Below are positions 1 through 11,978 of a stretch of 64,000 bases of DNA, piece after piece. Source of the stretch: Ascidia mentula (taxonomy: Eukaryota > Chordata > Ascidiacea > Phlebobranchia > Ascidiidae); the NCBI GenBank assembly GCA_947561715.1, contig OX387199.1:7197001-7261000 (forward strand), in the 5' to 3' direction. The notes below the pieces were generated by a model. It worked only from the letters and a program-made list of their open reading frames with translations. It was not told the DNA's origin and did not search any database. How positions within the stretch are numbered: the stretch's first letter is position 1; each line of letters starts with the position of its first letter. Made by a program: the position numbers and the translations under genes.

Positions 1-1849
1 CAGGACAAGCAGAAATAAAAACGTTCTCAACATATTATTTTTTTGCGGGATTTATACAAGACCCCGCAGAGACCGTTTATTGTGGTCACAGGCAGCTTTC
101 AAAGCTGTTGGGTGTTTAGGTGATTTCCGTCAATACAAAGCGAGAAATGCGTATCGATGGTGTAACACTGTCAAAATGATTGGTGTTTGGCACATTAGTG
201 CGGAATCTAAAGATAAAGACAAGCCGTGCGATAAGTTTACGCTTTGATTAATGAGCTGTAAGGTGTTGTCCGCATACCCGGAGGTGCGCTGACAGCATAG
301 GATGTATAATGTTGTGATCTGCGTCTATACGATTACAACATGTTTGTACAGAAAGTGCAAGTACGCGAGGCTGTGGTGTTGAAGGAGCAACATAAGTCTC
401 CTTCAACGGAAAAATATTGAGTTATTGGAAAGCGAGATAACGCGTTTCAAAAGTTTAAAAATGTTACAGAAACTTTAGGTCGCCAACTGCTATATTTTAA
501 AAAGTAAAACTGAAACTTTACACACAGAAAAATACATTTGGTCTTAAAACAGCTAAAACCACACGCAACTCGTACGTCATAATCACGATTTGTAGTGACG
601 TCATAATGCCCTTATTTGTGACGTTATTGCAATTGTGGAAGTAGGAAAACGAGAAACTGAAGCTATTTTTTTTACAAATCGTCGCTTTCGGGCAACAAAC
701 TCTCTTCCAGAAACTTCATGGATCGTGTTTGGTGATAATTCCGCTGGGGGGCGTCCTCGCGCAGAGCTTTCAAAACCTCAGATTCCTCATTTTCCTCCCT
801 GGAAAAACGAAGGAATGTTCAAGAGCTGGTTCGGTTTAAAAGGACAATACACTATACCTGCACTGTATATCTCAGAACTGACAATTTGCAATGCCTTCCT
901 TTCTTTTCTGTCCCTGAAAAAAAACCTGTGCTGCAGTCACTACTACTTACCACTTGGTACTTCCTAACAGGTTTTACCAAAATCGTCCTTCTTCCAACTG
1001 ATCTCTTCACTTTCAGATATATATCTTGACTTTACTGTCCACTGCATCCTTATGTTTGAATGCAAAAAAAATGCACACAACTTATTCACTTTGTCGAACA
1101 TTTTACTTTCTTTTGTCTTCAACCTTTTCACAATTTTGTTAATTTCACTGCACAAATTTTTATTTATAACACCAAACTTGTCTATCACCACTGGACTACT
1201 ATACTTGTACGCATACACCTTCGCTGAGGGTGGAAAGTTGTCAATGCACCATTGCACTTCCATCGTCAATACCTCTGTAGGACTATTTATTATACACATG
1301 TGAATAACACTAAAAATTCAGCCAAACCCATTAAACGAAAGTCAGTCTTACAGGAAGATAAACATAAATAATCCGAGGTTTGTGTGTTTACCAGATGCCG
1401 GATAAATCACATGTTCGGGAAGAGGGCCATAATTTTTATGATCACAAATCACAACATTAACTTTCAGGTTTGTTCCTCGATCGGCAACCACACCACACAG
1501 CCAGTCACGACATCCCGTAACGTGACGGGTATATTGGCAAAGTATGACGCAACTATCGGCCAGGAAATGCTTATCAAATCGGACCGGTACGCAATTCACC
1601 CACTCCGCATGATAAAACCGTGTAATGCCTTATAAAGACTTTCATACTGAGCAGAGAATAATGAGAAGGGACGCCCAGCGTACATGGTATTTTCGTGTTA
1701 CAAAGAGCGTGGGTGCCCTGATGTGTGTTTTAGGTGTGGAAGATGGCTGTTTTGGTGTGACTGCCGATGCTGTACCTACACCTGCTCGACACCTACACTC
1801 ATCTGGAGACAAGCTCAACTATCACTAAATTTTACTGCCCTTCTGCTAC
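1..1849. other. intergenic sequence, no supported gene
   Basis: No exon could be supported here. Two minus-strand open frames (about 964-1299 and 1348-1640) are long for this AT-rich DNA. They match no family I recognise, lack ATG starts at their ends and do not join in phase, so they may be old transposon remnants. A perfect CRE-like TGACGTCA lies near 595-602. The downstream end of the PDZ-Ig-ZM gene lies just to the right. Confidence 0.4.
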
Positions 1850-4800
1850 TTTATTCAGTACAAAGCTCATTCCTGTCTAAATGTCTTTCATAAGACCTTG
1901 CCTAATTGGTATGGCATAAAGACCACTTACTTGGTTGGTGACTGCTTCAATTGACCTTGGTAAGTGTCTTTGACATTTTGGGAAGAATACAATCCAAGGG
2001 AGGTGCTTGCCACCACTCGTTTTGCATCTTTTTGTGGATTAGATGTAGCAACAAAATTTGGACGTGGTGCAGAGTACTAAACAATGCAAATAATCACAGT
2101 CAAAGAAACATAGGTAGTTATTACAATGAAAGGATTATGAGTAAAAGTTTACACTTGGGTCTTTAAAACTCACTTGATTTTCGCCATCGGTCTTAACAGT
2201 GACGTGACATCTTGTTGACTTAGAGCCATATTTGTTCATTATTGTACAAGTGTAAGTTCCTAAAAGCTCAGGGGACAACTCTCCAAGTACAAGTGTGTGT
2301 ATTGGTCCTAAAACAACAATAGTCAAAAGTAGTTATAAATTTGCACACTAAGCGCAGTGAAGACTTGAAAAGTTGTATTAAAAACATTTAGGAAGCTGAA
2401 ATGCACATTGTTTTGACCCATCAGATCAATGAAACTGGCCATTAAAGACCAGCCAAACAGAGACCTTTTCATTTAGGGTTACTTCGAATTCAGCACATGT
2501 TTAGTTATAGCATAACCTTTGACATATTTCAGATCAGCCTACCATTGCTAAGAAAACGAATATCCTTTTCCTTAGATTCCCTTGCAGGCTTATTATTGTG
2601 ATACCAATGCACAGAAGGAGTGGGCATATTGGATCCAATGCGTACTTCCAACACTGCAGGGTCACCCAAAGGCGATGAAATATCTTGCAAGGCCTAAACA
2701 AAAACCTTTATTTAAAATGTGGAACAACAGACTGCATTTTCCTAGGTTAGTTTTTGACCAAAATAAATAGCATTACATATATGCCTACATTGACAGGTAT
2801 TCAAGGAAAACATTCTTTTACTTAACAAGGAAACTGCATATGTTTTTAACATTCTGCTACATTAACCTTTGCAAATGTAGGTTCCCCATATCTTGGTGCA
2901 GCCGAGCCCTGAAAGAATTTTCCAATGTTTCCGATTGCTTTATTGCGATCAGTATCACCGTTTCCAGCCGATGCAGCAACAGGGGCAGCAGAAGGGGTAA
3001 TTCCATTACTTGGGCTGCATTTTAATGGATGTCATTTAGGTGTGGATACGCAATTCAAAACAACCGTATTAAATCACGAAAAATGGATTATTTATTTTTT
3101 CAAATAGCACTAATTTAGCTTATTTTTAAATAGTTGCACAGTTCGAAACCGAGGAAATACTAAGAAATTGGAGGTAAACTATTTTTAAAAGAGATTTAAA
3201 TTAAAGCTTTTTGAATCACTGAGGTTTTTAAAAATCCCCAAGGAACTACATCAAAGTATAAACCACACGGATGAGGTCATCTCCCAAACACAAAACACCA
3301 ACCATATATGTTACAGGCTTCAAAAAGCACACTGTTCTTGTGACTATCAACTTAAAAGGGCCTGAACTTTTCAAGCGCTAATTGTTATTTAGTAACAATG
3401 GACATGGATTGTTGGAATTTACTACACCCCGCAAGGGTAATTATAGTTTTGAGTAGCCCATTCACGACTGTGATTGAACAATACACCAACACTCTGGAAT
3501 GCAAACAACCATTCAGAGGCATTGTCACAAAACAAAACACATTCCAATAGTGACTACTAAGCAAACAAGTGGGGTAATTTGAAAGTCTGAACAACTGGCT
3601 TTGCCCCAGTGAAAATATATACAGTTGTGACAAAGAGAACTCTTCATGGTATGATTCACATTCACTCATTACATCACAATTTTTTGTTCCTTACTGTTAA
3701 TGCGGTACAAGTATTTGATGATTATACTCCTAATACATTTTTTCTTACATTAGCAACTCACTACATTTTTAACGTTGGTACATTAGTTAACCACGCAAGT
3801 ATTTGATAAACATGGTACCTGGTATCATGTGAAGGCCATGTTTTAACTACACTTGCTTTCATGCTCTCAGGAGCAGTTTGTTTCTCTTTTTCTTTTTCCT
3901 CCTCTTCAAGCATTTGTTTAATTTCTGGAGTTATCACAATTGGTTTCTTTTCTTCACTCCTCACTGGTGCTACAAGAAAAAGAGACATAAGTGTCATTAC
4001 CGTGTTACACAAAAATATTTGCCAGAAACAACAAATGTTCGTCTTTTTTACATGCTAAGTTGATACAATTATTACCTAAAGATTTATTTATATGACTTTA
4101 AGCCCCACTTTTGTTTATATATTTATGTATACATGGTATGACTTTTTTCAGGAATATCTTGTAAGTTAAAGATGCCATTTTTTAAAAGGAATGTTCTATC
4201 CTTCACATTTACCTTTGTATAAAGCTTTGGTCATTGCTTTGGACTGCTGAATTTGTCCTTCCTTTTGCCAATTGCCTGGATCGTCATATTTAGCATACCT
4301 CGTTTCACCAGGTTTGTATGCAACAGCACTAAAAGTCAGAGTGACGAGTTAAGCACACAGGTTATCATAAACTTGACAACACCATTAATCAAATTATGCC
4401 ATTGGCAGAAATAGAACAGAGACAGCACAGATAACTGCAATGATTACATATGATTTAGCACTACTGCACATGGTAAATGTCCTGACTTATTAATGTAATT
4501 ACACATAAGGGGAAAAGAAAAGACCAAATGAATCAATGTTTTAATTGAAATAAAACTGTTCTCCTAACATGCCCAGCACACAAGAGATCAAGAAAATATG
4601 CACCAGCCAAAAGCACAAGGAAACCAAAAAACCACAAAACTTGTGTGCTAGAAAAGGTGGCTGTGACAAATAGTATTCCTTTACAATTTCTCAAGGTATG
4701 AGTTTTAAACAGTACACAGATAAAAAAATATATAAACCTAGATTTTTGTTGGTCTTGAGCTGGAGGTTGATATGGAGCAGGTGCAGCAGTGGAAGGCTTA

Positions 4801-5665
4801 GGCTCGCTGAGAAAACAGGTGATGACATGGTAAAATGATGTTTTAAAGATTTGCAGTTTATATTTTGTTATGGTTAAATGGAATTTATGCCTATGGTTGA
4901 TAAAAGCCAAATATGGTTAAGGGACACAGCCAGTACAAGCGTTAGCACTGTACCATTAATGTTTGTCAAGTGGAGGCCATTTCTCTTAATTACAGTACGA
5001 CTGGTTCAGTAGGTAAAATAAACAAGCTCTATTTAAATGTAATTATTTACATCAGTAGTTGTCACCGTACTGTAATGTTTACTTTACAGTAACAAAAGTC
5101 GGATGCAATTAGTGTAACAATAAAAGTGCAAAGCATAATACAAAACAACAGTATCTGCATCAAGTTTACCATACCATTTTAAACAATGCAATTTCAAACA
5201 TCAAAGGTTTAAAATTGTAGATATTTAACCACATACAGTATTCATTACAAGATTAAAACTCCTATTTTGGCAAACCTCAAATGCAAGGTAAGAGTCGCAC
5301 CAGCACTTTTGATTTTATTCTGGGCTTCATGGTGACCCAAATTTGCGAACTCTTCTCCATTTACCTTTTCAATTAAATACCCTTCTTTGACACCAAATCT
5401 TGAGGCTTTTCCACCACTTGTAACCTAATATTAAATACATTGTATTATGTTGTGCATTCTAAAAATTTTATCATTACAATGCAATTAAGTAAGAAAGGTT
5501 ATAAGGGCAAACTTTGCTAAAGCTAAAAGAATGCAGCTACAAGTACATACTATACATGCCATTTTCACTTACTTTTGCAATGGCAAGTGGCTGGTGGAAG
5601 TCCTTGCCACCTTTCATTTTAAAGCCCCATGGAGAACCACCAGTGAGGGTGATGATAATAGTCAT
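1850..5665 (-). CDS. PDZ-Ig-ZM protein, PDLIM/LDB3(ZASP)-like without LIM domains
   Basis: Ten coding exons on the minus strand join in phase: 5573-5665, 5276-5424, 4738-4806, 4213-4328, 3819-3969, 2867-3014, 2543-2693, 2174-2307, 1931-2076 and a short last exon from 1876 with TGA at 1867-1869. The AATAAA signal is at 1850-1855. The product is about 388 aa. Residues 1-80 form a PDLIM-family PDZ domain (GGSPWGF carboxylate loop, GGKDF). Residues about 243-337 form an I-set Ig domain with the F-strand YTC and the C-strand Trp, but the B-strand Cys is replaced by Val. Residues about 359-379 match the ZM motif (LYSSQNVKDTYQ), which in ZASP/ALP contacts alpha-actinin. A cytoskeletal, probably Z-disc, role is inferred from the family. 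The last exon is the weakest part: acceptors at 1877 or 1873 both give immediate stops. Confidence 0.82.
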
Positions 5666-7346
5666 GTTGTCCTAAATAAACCTGGGCACCTGCAACAAGT
5701 TCATATTGATCAACCCGGCGACCCTCAGCCATCCATGTAATATTTTGGAAAAAAGAGTTAAATAAACGTTATTTTGGCAAGCAAAGTTAAGTAGAATTAC
5801 CACAATAAAAATTAAGTAAGATTCTAATCAACTAATTATCATAACGCCAACAAATACGCCTACTCGCAGTCTCGCACATACATTGTACACCGATGGTTTA
5901 AACCCACACACAATATACTGAAGCAAATGGGCTAAACAAATTGCAATGCACCACGTACAGAATAGTTGACTGTCTGTTGATAACTGCTACATAACAGCAA
6001 AAAATACTAAATGCACTTCAACCACACCACACCCTGTACATGCTCGATGCACCAACCCGGCAGATCTGCAACTGGAAGTGCGGGAACACTAAACTGTATT
6101 TAAATCCCAGCAGCGCATCAACCCACGTGATCAATTTGTCTGCGGCAGGAAACAGTTTATTCTCAAGAAACAGGGATAACAAACTGTAGTGCTTCAAATC
6201 AAGCATGTCAGCAAAGCATTAAGTTAAGAAATGTTACATCTATTGTACCAGGGTCTTGATTCCCACCAATATAAATATATTTGGTTTCTCCACGTCAAGA
6301 ATCTCTTTATTGAATGACCGATGTATTAGCCGTCACACCAAGTCAGATTCTGACATAAATGCAATGGTTGCGACGGTTTAAGGTCTGTCAAAGTCCACAG
6401 GGTCGCAATACGCCCCTCTCTTGCGTAAGTTTTTTCTATGTAATATATATGTGGAAAATGATAAATACAGATAAATGGTATTAAAATAAAAAATATGAAT
6501 TTGTTTCACGAACCCAAAATTTTACTCTACGCCTCCAAGTTCTGCCGCGACCGATAATTTGAGACGCAAAGACCAAACCCATTTTCCAGTCTTTTATTAG
6601 GTTTATTATGTCGCTAACCGCAATTTCTCTTCAATACGTGAGGACTTCAGTTTTTTAACGTTCCGAGGCTTTGGTAGCCGTCGAAAAATTCGTTTGCCTC
6701 CCCAGGCATTATTCTTTCGAAAAAGCGGTACCTGAGTGTTTAGAAGAGACGATTATAATACCGCAAACTTGATGACGTGCACAGTTCGGTCGATCTTGTT
6801 GGTTTAAGCACGGTATGCAGGAGAATTGAAGCTTAAATGTTTGGCCTAAGAATCAGATAGAGGTGATATATCTTGTCCTTGCTTTTAACGCCGGCGGTGT
6901 GGAAAAAGTTGACATATAACACCGTACTTATGCAGAAAGATAAGGATATTGTTCCATGTTTGATGACTGAGTGGAGTGTTTTGTATGAGAATAACAAAGT
7001 TGAGCGGCAAAGCTGTTCATTTGTTTATTTGCCGAGCCTGAATGTTTAGGTATGGTCTTCGCACCCACAAAGTATAAGTTCTCTGTCCGTAGCAGATTAG
7101 CAAACCACTATTTGTTTTGATGTATATATAGCGCTGAGGTTGACTAGCATTTTTGAGAGTATGATCGCAGCACGATGCTAAGAAGATTTCGTGCAATGAC
7201 ATTAAAAGTCTATGCCTGATTACTTCGAAACTTCGTAGAGGCTATGTCTGTGTGAGCTTTATTGGTAGTTTCGTTCTAAGAGTCTTGAATACATGTTTGG
7301 CTTTGAACAGAGAGGGTTAGAGAAAACGGTTTGTTACTATCCAGAC

Positions 7347-7551
7347 CAGTGGTTCTTAACCGGTGGGAAATTATACGGTGGTATGTGGGTAATTAGTTGG
7401 CACCGAAATATACAAGAATAGTTGGAAAAGAAATATTTTGTATAAAAAAAGTATAACAAATATAACAACAAGAAAAAAAATACTAATGGGAAATAAGGAT
7501 TCCGTTCAAACTGAAAGCGAGAAATGAGATAAAAGTGATAAGGAACCACTG
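7347..7551. mobile_element. hAT-like MITE (non-autonomous)
   Basis: A 205-bp segment begins CAGTGGTTCTTAACC and ends GATAAGGAACCACTG, so its ends are imperfect terminal inverted repeats of the CAGTGGTTC type seen in hAT elements. The flanking octamers ATCCAGAC and CTTTAGAC agree at 5 of 8 positions, consistent with an eroded 8-bp target duplication. No transposase is encoded. Confidence 0.6.
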
Positions 7552-7981
7552 CTTTAGACTGTGGTGCTTGTTTCCACTCTACATCTGATATGCATACGTC
7601 ACACTTAATTTTTAGTTGCTGGAAGTTGAAGTTGAAGCGATTTTAAACCAGACCCATGCAGCATTTTATCACTGTCGGTAGTTTTCGTGGAAATGTTGAG
7701 GGATGTTATTTTCGATTCTACGTAATACTTGGCGATGACCAGCTTCCTTCGTTTCCCGTTGACGTATACTTTTTTGACACGAATACTTTTTTCTGTTTTT
7801 GCACGTGGCCCCCGGAAGTTGTTGTCACATATTACGTCACATCCGCGCTTGGCGAATATACTAAGTGCGGTTGTTTGCTGAAGGTTTGGTTGAGGTTCAT
7901 ACAGTACTAGTTTTACTGCTATTTTTGTTGCAAGGCATACTAATGTTGTTTATGCGTTTGATGCATCATTATTGTTGACAT

Positions 7982-8024
7982 AACCCTAAGGAAGTCTCGC
8001 CGAATGGCAGACGAAACGTCGGTT
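7982..8024 (+). ncRNA. hammerhead-ribozyme-like motif in a dispersed repeat
   Basis: The order is helix I AACC (7982-7985), core CTAAGGA (7986-7992), a helix II hairpin GUCU-C-GCC / GAAU loop / GGC-AGAC (7994-8012), GAAA (8013-8016), a minimal ACGU helix III, the cleavage-type triplet GTC (8018-8020), then GGTT, which closes helix I. This follows the type I, very short helix III format known from retroelement-associated hammerheads. The core differs from CUGANGA at one position (G to A), so activity is doubtful. A related but internally deleted copy lies at 23042-23060. Confidence 0.5.
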
Positions 8025-8374
8025 TCAAATAAACACTTTAGAAACTAAGTGACAGAAGAGCAATTCCGACTAAGTCCTAGTTTTTTTTCTGTTCCGCTCG
8101 TTATTGTGGGTCAAGTTCACTCAATTGAAATTTTAAATTTGATTTAGGCGTTATCAAGGACAGAAAGGATTGTCAAATCCTTGTATATGATTTGTATCAA
8201 TACCAGGTTCAAGTCCACCCAGTTTATAGAGATTTACCGACAGAAAGATGTTTTATTTCATAAACCGCTTTAGCAAAACAACTCGTAAGTTTAATTTTAA
8301 CAGACAGAACGCTTTTTGCGCATGATTTTGCAGTGTTTACGTTTTGTTTGATGTGGCCTACACAGCACTGACTA

Positions 8375-8382
8375 ATTTGCAT
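8375..8382 (+). promoter_or_regulatory. POU octamer ATTTGCAT upstream of receptor copy A
   Basis: A perfect ATTTGCAT lies 370 bp before the copy A start codon. The surrounding sequence (ACTGA-TAATTTGCAT-TAG, then AACAACGCAC about 40 bp on) is shared with the region 393 bp upstream of copy B. This suggests a duplicated promoter element. Confidence 0.4.
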
Positions 8383-8744
8383 ATAGGATTCTTCGTTTAT
8401 CATTGCAGGTTTGTAGAAACAACGCACAGCACCTGCATATTCTCTACACAACGCATAAAATCAGCATGCAACAAAATTTTGCATGTTATATACCTACCAA
8501 CGTGGATAGGATCAACAATTAGCGTATGTCGTGTCAGCCGCTGCTTCCAGGATACGTTATCAAACAAGCAAGCGTGCAGTTTAGAGTCTATGATTAAGGA
8601 CTGAAACTAAGACAAGACCATATATATTATCGACGTTTTTGACCATTTGAGCTGTAGCCAAATTTAGTACAAAGCACGACATTTAATGTATTTTGTTGCT
8701 TTAGGTTTCCAAAAGGAGTATAAGTATCATCGTAACTTTAAAAG

Positions 8745-10743
8745 ATGAACAACTCTGCTTTAAACCTTACAGAAGACGAAGATTTTCAAGTTTTTTCTAT
8801 GGCCATGTTTGTGATTAAGCAATGTATTTGGGCTGCCCATGCATTGCTAGTTCTCTATCTTGGATTCGCGCTCACGCTGTTTGAGACACAACGCAACAAA
8901 TACCGAAGTGATCTTGGAACTCCACACAGTAGTGGAAGAAAGATATCACGCAGACGAAACACTACTAGTACTGGAGGCGCAGCACGCAGAAGCTTCTGGT
9001 TAAACATATTCGGCGAAAATCCCATGTGTCTGCTTACGTTATTTTCCATAGCGCTTCGATGCATCCTTCTCCAAATTGAATTCAACTATGGAAGTACTTC
9101 CAAAATTATTTGCAAGGTTTTTGGCACCATATACACATTGTTGGGGACAGGCGGCCACTTCGGCGTCTACGTATTGCTGTGGGCAAGACAATGGGGCCTG
9201 TACAACACCAACCCAATAAAAACCTTACTTACAACAACGTTACGAGCGGTCAACATTGGAGTGCTGGTGGGATTGGCAACGGCAGGGGTTTTCATGACAA
9301 GCATGTTTATTTTTAGTTTCAACAAATTTTTAAATACACCCAACGGTTGTCTGTATCAGGAAACATCTGACGAGAAAAAAGTTGTTACGATTACCACTGG
9401 CGTTTTTGTCGTGTGCTCAGTGGTTTTCCAAGCCTGTCTGCTAGCTCTTACTGTTTACCCTTTGAGCAAACATTACGGAAGTATGTGGTTTTGCTGTAGA
9501 GGGAAATCGCCGAAAATTAACATGTCCAGTTCACTGCAACGAGTTCAGGTTGGTAAATATTGTAGGTCTGATCAAAGCCCTATGCACAGTAGTGTTTCCC
9601 AACCGGTGGTACGCGACGGCATTCTAGGTGGTACGCGAGCACCTTTCGGTATTTTGCGGAAATAGTTCGAATTGAAAAAAAAACGTAAGTGATCCCAAAA
9701 TGTCCGCTAATTCATCTCCCGCTACTTCATCAGGTTACTGTGTAACATTATACTAGGTGGTACGCGTCGAAATTGTTTACATCCTAGTGGTACGCAACCA
9801 CAAAAAGGTTGGGAGTCGCTGCTATACAGAGAGGCATTTTTTTTCGTATTGCAGTCTCCACCTATTTCATTTTTAATTTACTTTCGTTTTTTTTATTCTT
9901 GGTAATTTTGACTATTTTACAACAACACGCTGAACCCTATTAAAAAAAATTGATGCGTTTTTTCAAACTTTTCAATCAGAAAGTGGTTCGACGCATTTCA
10001 ATCAGTTGCGCAGTCTGCGTGGGAACCGACCTCCTCTTCGGAATAGCAATGGGCATCCAGTCCATGATATACGACAACCGAACCACCTTCCTTTTGATGT
10101 CCAACAACTTAAACATGGTCGTAAATCTAGTAGCAGTGGTGGGATCCTTTAGCGACTGGATGGAACGACTTTTCCCCTGGAAGAGACGCCCCCGCGTGGC
10201 AGGCATCGAAAGATATCGGAGCACCGCAAGCGAGGGAAGGGGAACCACTGACGGTGTTACCGCAGTGACTCCTATAAAAACGCCAGAAAGTGAGTATACT
10301 GTTATTATATTTCTAAAATTTATTGATAGCACAGTAGTATTGTGTTTTAACACGTTTAATTCTGATTGTGCTTGTGTATGTTTAAAATTGATGCAATTTT
10401 CCTCCATATTTGGGTGCAAAATAAGTGGATTTAATAACTTTGAAAGGGAAAGCCAAAACTTAACTGATGATGAACCCGGTATGAGTTCGAAACGTTCACT
10501 CAGAATATGATTAACAGCATCCTAGCTTCGGCTTTCCTTTTCAAAGTTCCCTCCATATATTTCGTAAGAATGCGAAAGACATTATCCTGAAAACCATTTT
10601 AAGAACAAAATTGCTTCAGGTAACAGTATAATATCTGACTTTGTGCAGGAAGTAACGCTACCCGAATCAACGCAAAAAGCAACGATATTTCGGAAGTCGC
10701 AGAGTCTTCAAACAAATTGATGGAAGAAACCACGTCCGTTTGA
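8745..10743 (+). CDS. seven-transmembrane receptor-like protein, copy A
   Basis: Three exons, 8745-9548, 9980-10289 and 10649-10743, join in phase to give 402 aa. I do not recognise a named family. Hydrophobic segments lie near residues 22-50, 88-112, 120-150, 164-190, 210-236, 272-297 and 303-330, giving seven helices. The N-terminus is short and glycosylatable (NNS, NLT). A Cys at the start of TM3 (ICKVF) and one in the loop before TM5 (NGCLY) sit where GPCRs form their conserved disulfide. TM3 ends in a motif shared by all three copies (W-x-RQW-x-LYNT). The cytoplasmic tail is basic and ends in a Ser/Thr- and acid-rich stretch. Intron 1 falls between TM5 and TM6 at the same site in every copy. 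A G-protein-coupled role is inference from topology. Confidence 0.85.
9587..9829. mobile_element. hAT-like MITE inside intron 1 of receptor copy A
   Basis: The element starts CAGTAGTGTTTCCCAACC and ends GGTTGGGAGTCGCTG at 9821. The adjacent CTATGCAC and CTATACAG agree at 6 of 8 positions as a possible target duplication. Internally the motif GGTGGTACGCG recurs near 9605, 9629, 9756 and 9787 (the last as GTGGTACGC). This is typical non-autonomous hAT debris and explains why this intron is longer than in copies B and C. Confidence 0.55.
10436..10548 (+). repeat. fold-back repeat with hammerhead-like core
   Basis: Inverted arms at 10436-10454 and 10530-10548 (19 nt, nearly perfect) flank a CTGATGA (10464-10470), a possible helix II hairpin around GAAC...GTTC, and GAAACGTT (10489-10496). 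It lies in intron 2 of receptor copy A. Helix I pairing is poor, so if it is a ribozyme relic it is decayed. Confidence 0.4.
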
Positions 10744-11978
10744 AGCCAAACAATTAACAGTTGTTGAACATTCGGTTGTTGAAGCATTCAAGTTGAGATT
10801 TGCATGAACTGGAGGTAAAAACGACATTGTTCCTTCTGGTTTGCGTTTATGCCGAGGATCACACTTTGAGTGTATTGATTAATTTTGCGAATAGTTGTGT
10901 TTTTCAGAATCGTTTTGTGATAGATCTCCCTTTACAAATCTACCACTGTTCTTTTCAACGCATATTTCAGAAACTTATCAAATTTCTGAGAACTTGACTA
11001 ATCCAAACGTAAAAACGAACTGAAATCAAAATATGAGTTCATGTGAAAAGCTACGTTATTGTGTATGACGTAAATAAACCAAATCATGCACACATTTTGC
11101 CGTTGCTGCATTTTGTGACGTCAGATATAGTCGACTATGCATTGGAAATTGTTGAACAACTACAAAAACTATATGAAAAACATCCTAAAATGACACATCG
11201 TTAACAGCGCATAACAAAACGTGTTATTTATGCAACGGAAGCATGCGATTAAACACTGTTCACAGCAACGTTTACGTGCAAGTGAACAATTTGTCTGCGA
11301 CAGAAAATAGTGTACTCGCAGCATGGGGTGTACACAATATAGTCACTGCGCTTAAGCACACTAGTATGAAAACATCACCCATTATATGCTGTATTTGTTG
11401 CATCAAATTCACAAAACTTTGCACGTGGGCCGGACGATTTCACAAAAATAAATTTTTTGATCGCAAAGGTTGAAACTTCTGAAACTTTAGTACAAAATCC
11501 ATTGGCGGGAAGAAGTGGCGTTTGTCTGAATAAATATTGCACTGTAATGTACGCTTATCCTGACTGACGTACACTTCACTGATTAATTTGCATTTAGTTT
11601 GCATAGGTGGAAACAACGCACTGCACGCACGTTCACCAACTTTCGCAAAAAATCAGCATATAGCCAAAACAAAAGCAGTTGAACCGAAAGCTTAGATTGA
11701 TAGAACAAAGAAGTATTTTAGCGCACGTGTAGGTCCAGAATGTTGACGGAATGGTTTAATTCAAGCGAGCACGTGATTTCTAATAAAGGAGAATACGACC
11801 TAGTTAAATACAATTTTGCTGCCAGGCATAAAAATGGCGACTACGAAGCGTTTATTTAAATTTACAAATTTACAATTACTTTTGAAAGATAGTCTTAAGT
11901 TAAGATGCACTGATCTGGATGTTTATAACTTTCTACGTCTAAACACAGATTAAGGCCTATTATAGACACTGGCTGAAA
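10744..11978. other. intergenic region between receptor copies A and B
   Basis: No coding signal was found. The region carries a perfect CRE (TGACGTCA, about 11115-11122), the octamer at 11586-11593, and a lone GCTGCCAGGCATA fragment near 11820 that recurs at the edge of repeats at 22914 and 35093. Confidence 0.4.
11586..11593 (+). promoter_or_regulatory. POU octamer ATTTGCAT upstream of receptor copy B
   Basis: A perfect ATTTGCAT, 393 bp before the copy B start codon, sits in a block resembling the copy A promoter. Conservation between two otherwise diverged upstream regions is the main argument for function. Confidence 0.4.

Larger units (their letters stand above)
5666..8744. other. intergenic region between PDZ-Ig-ZM gene and receptor cluster
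   Basis: This should contain the 5' UTR or promoter of the PDZ-Ig-ZM gene and the upstream region of the first receptor gene. Within it I see a hAT-like MITE (7347-7551), a hammerhead-like repeat (7982-8024) and an octamer site (8375-8382). The remaining open frames show no splice-consistent or family-like coding. Confidence 0.45.

Noticed and set aside
964..1640. Two minus-strand open frames that might form an additional gene
   Set aside because: They lack ATG starts, do not join in phase with each other or with the PDZ-Ig-ZM gene, and match no family I know.
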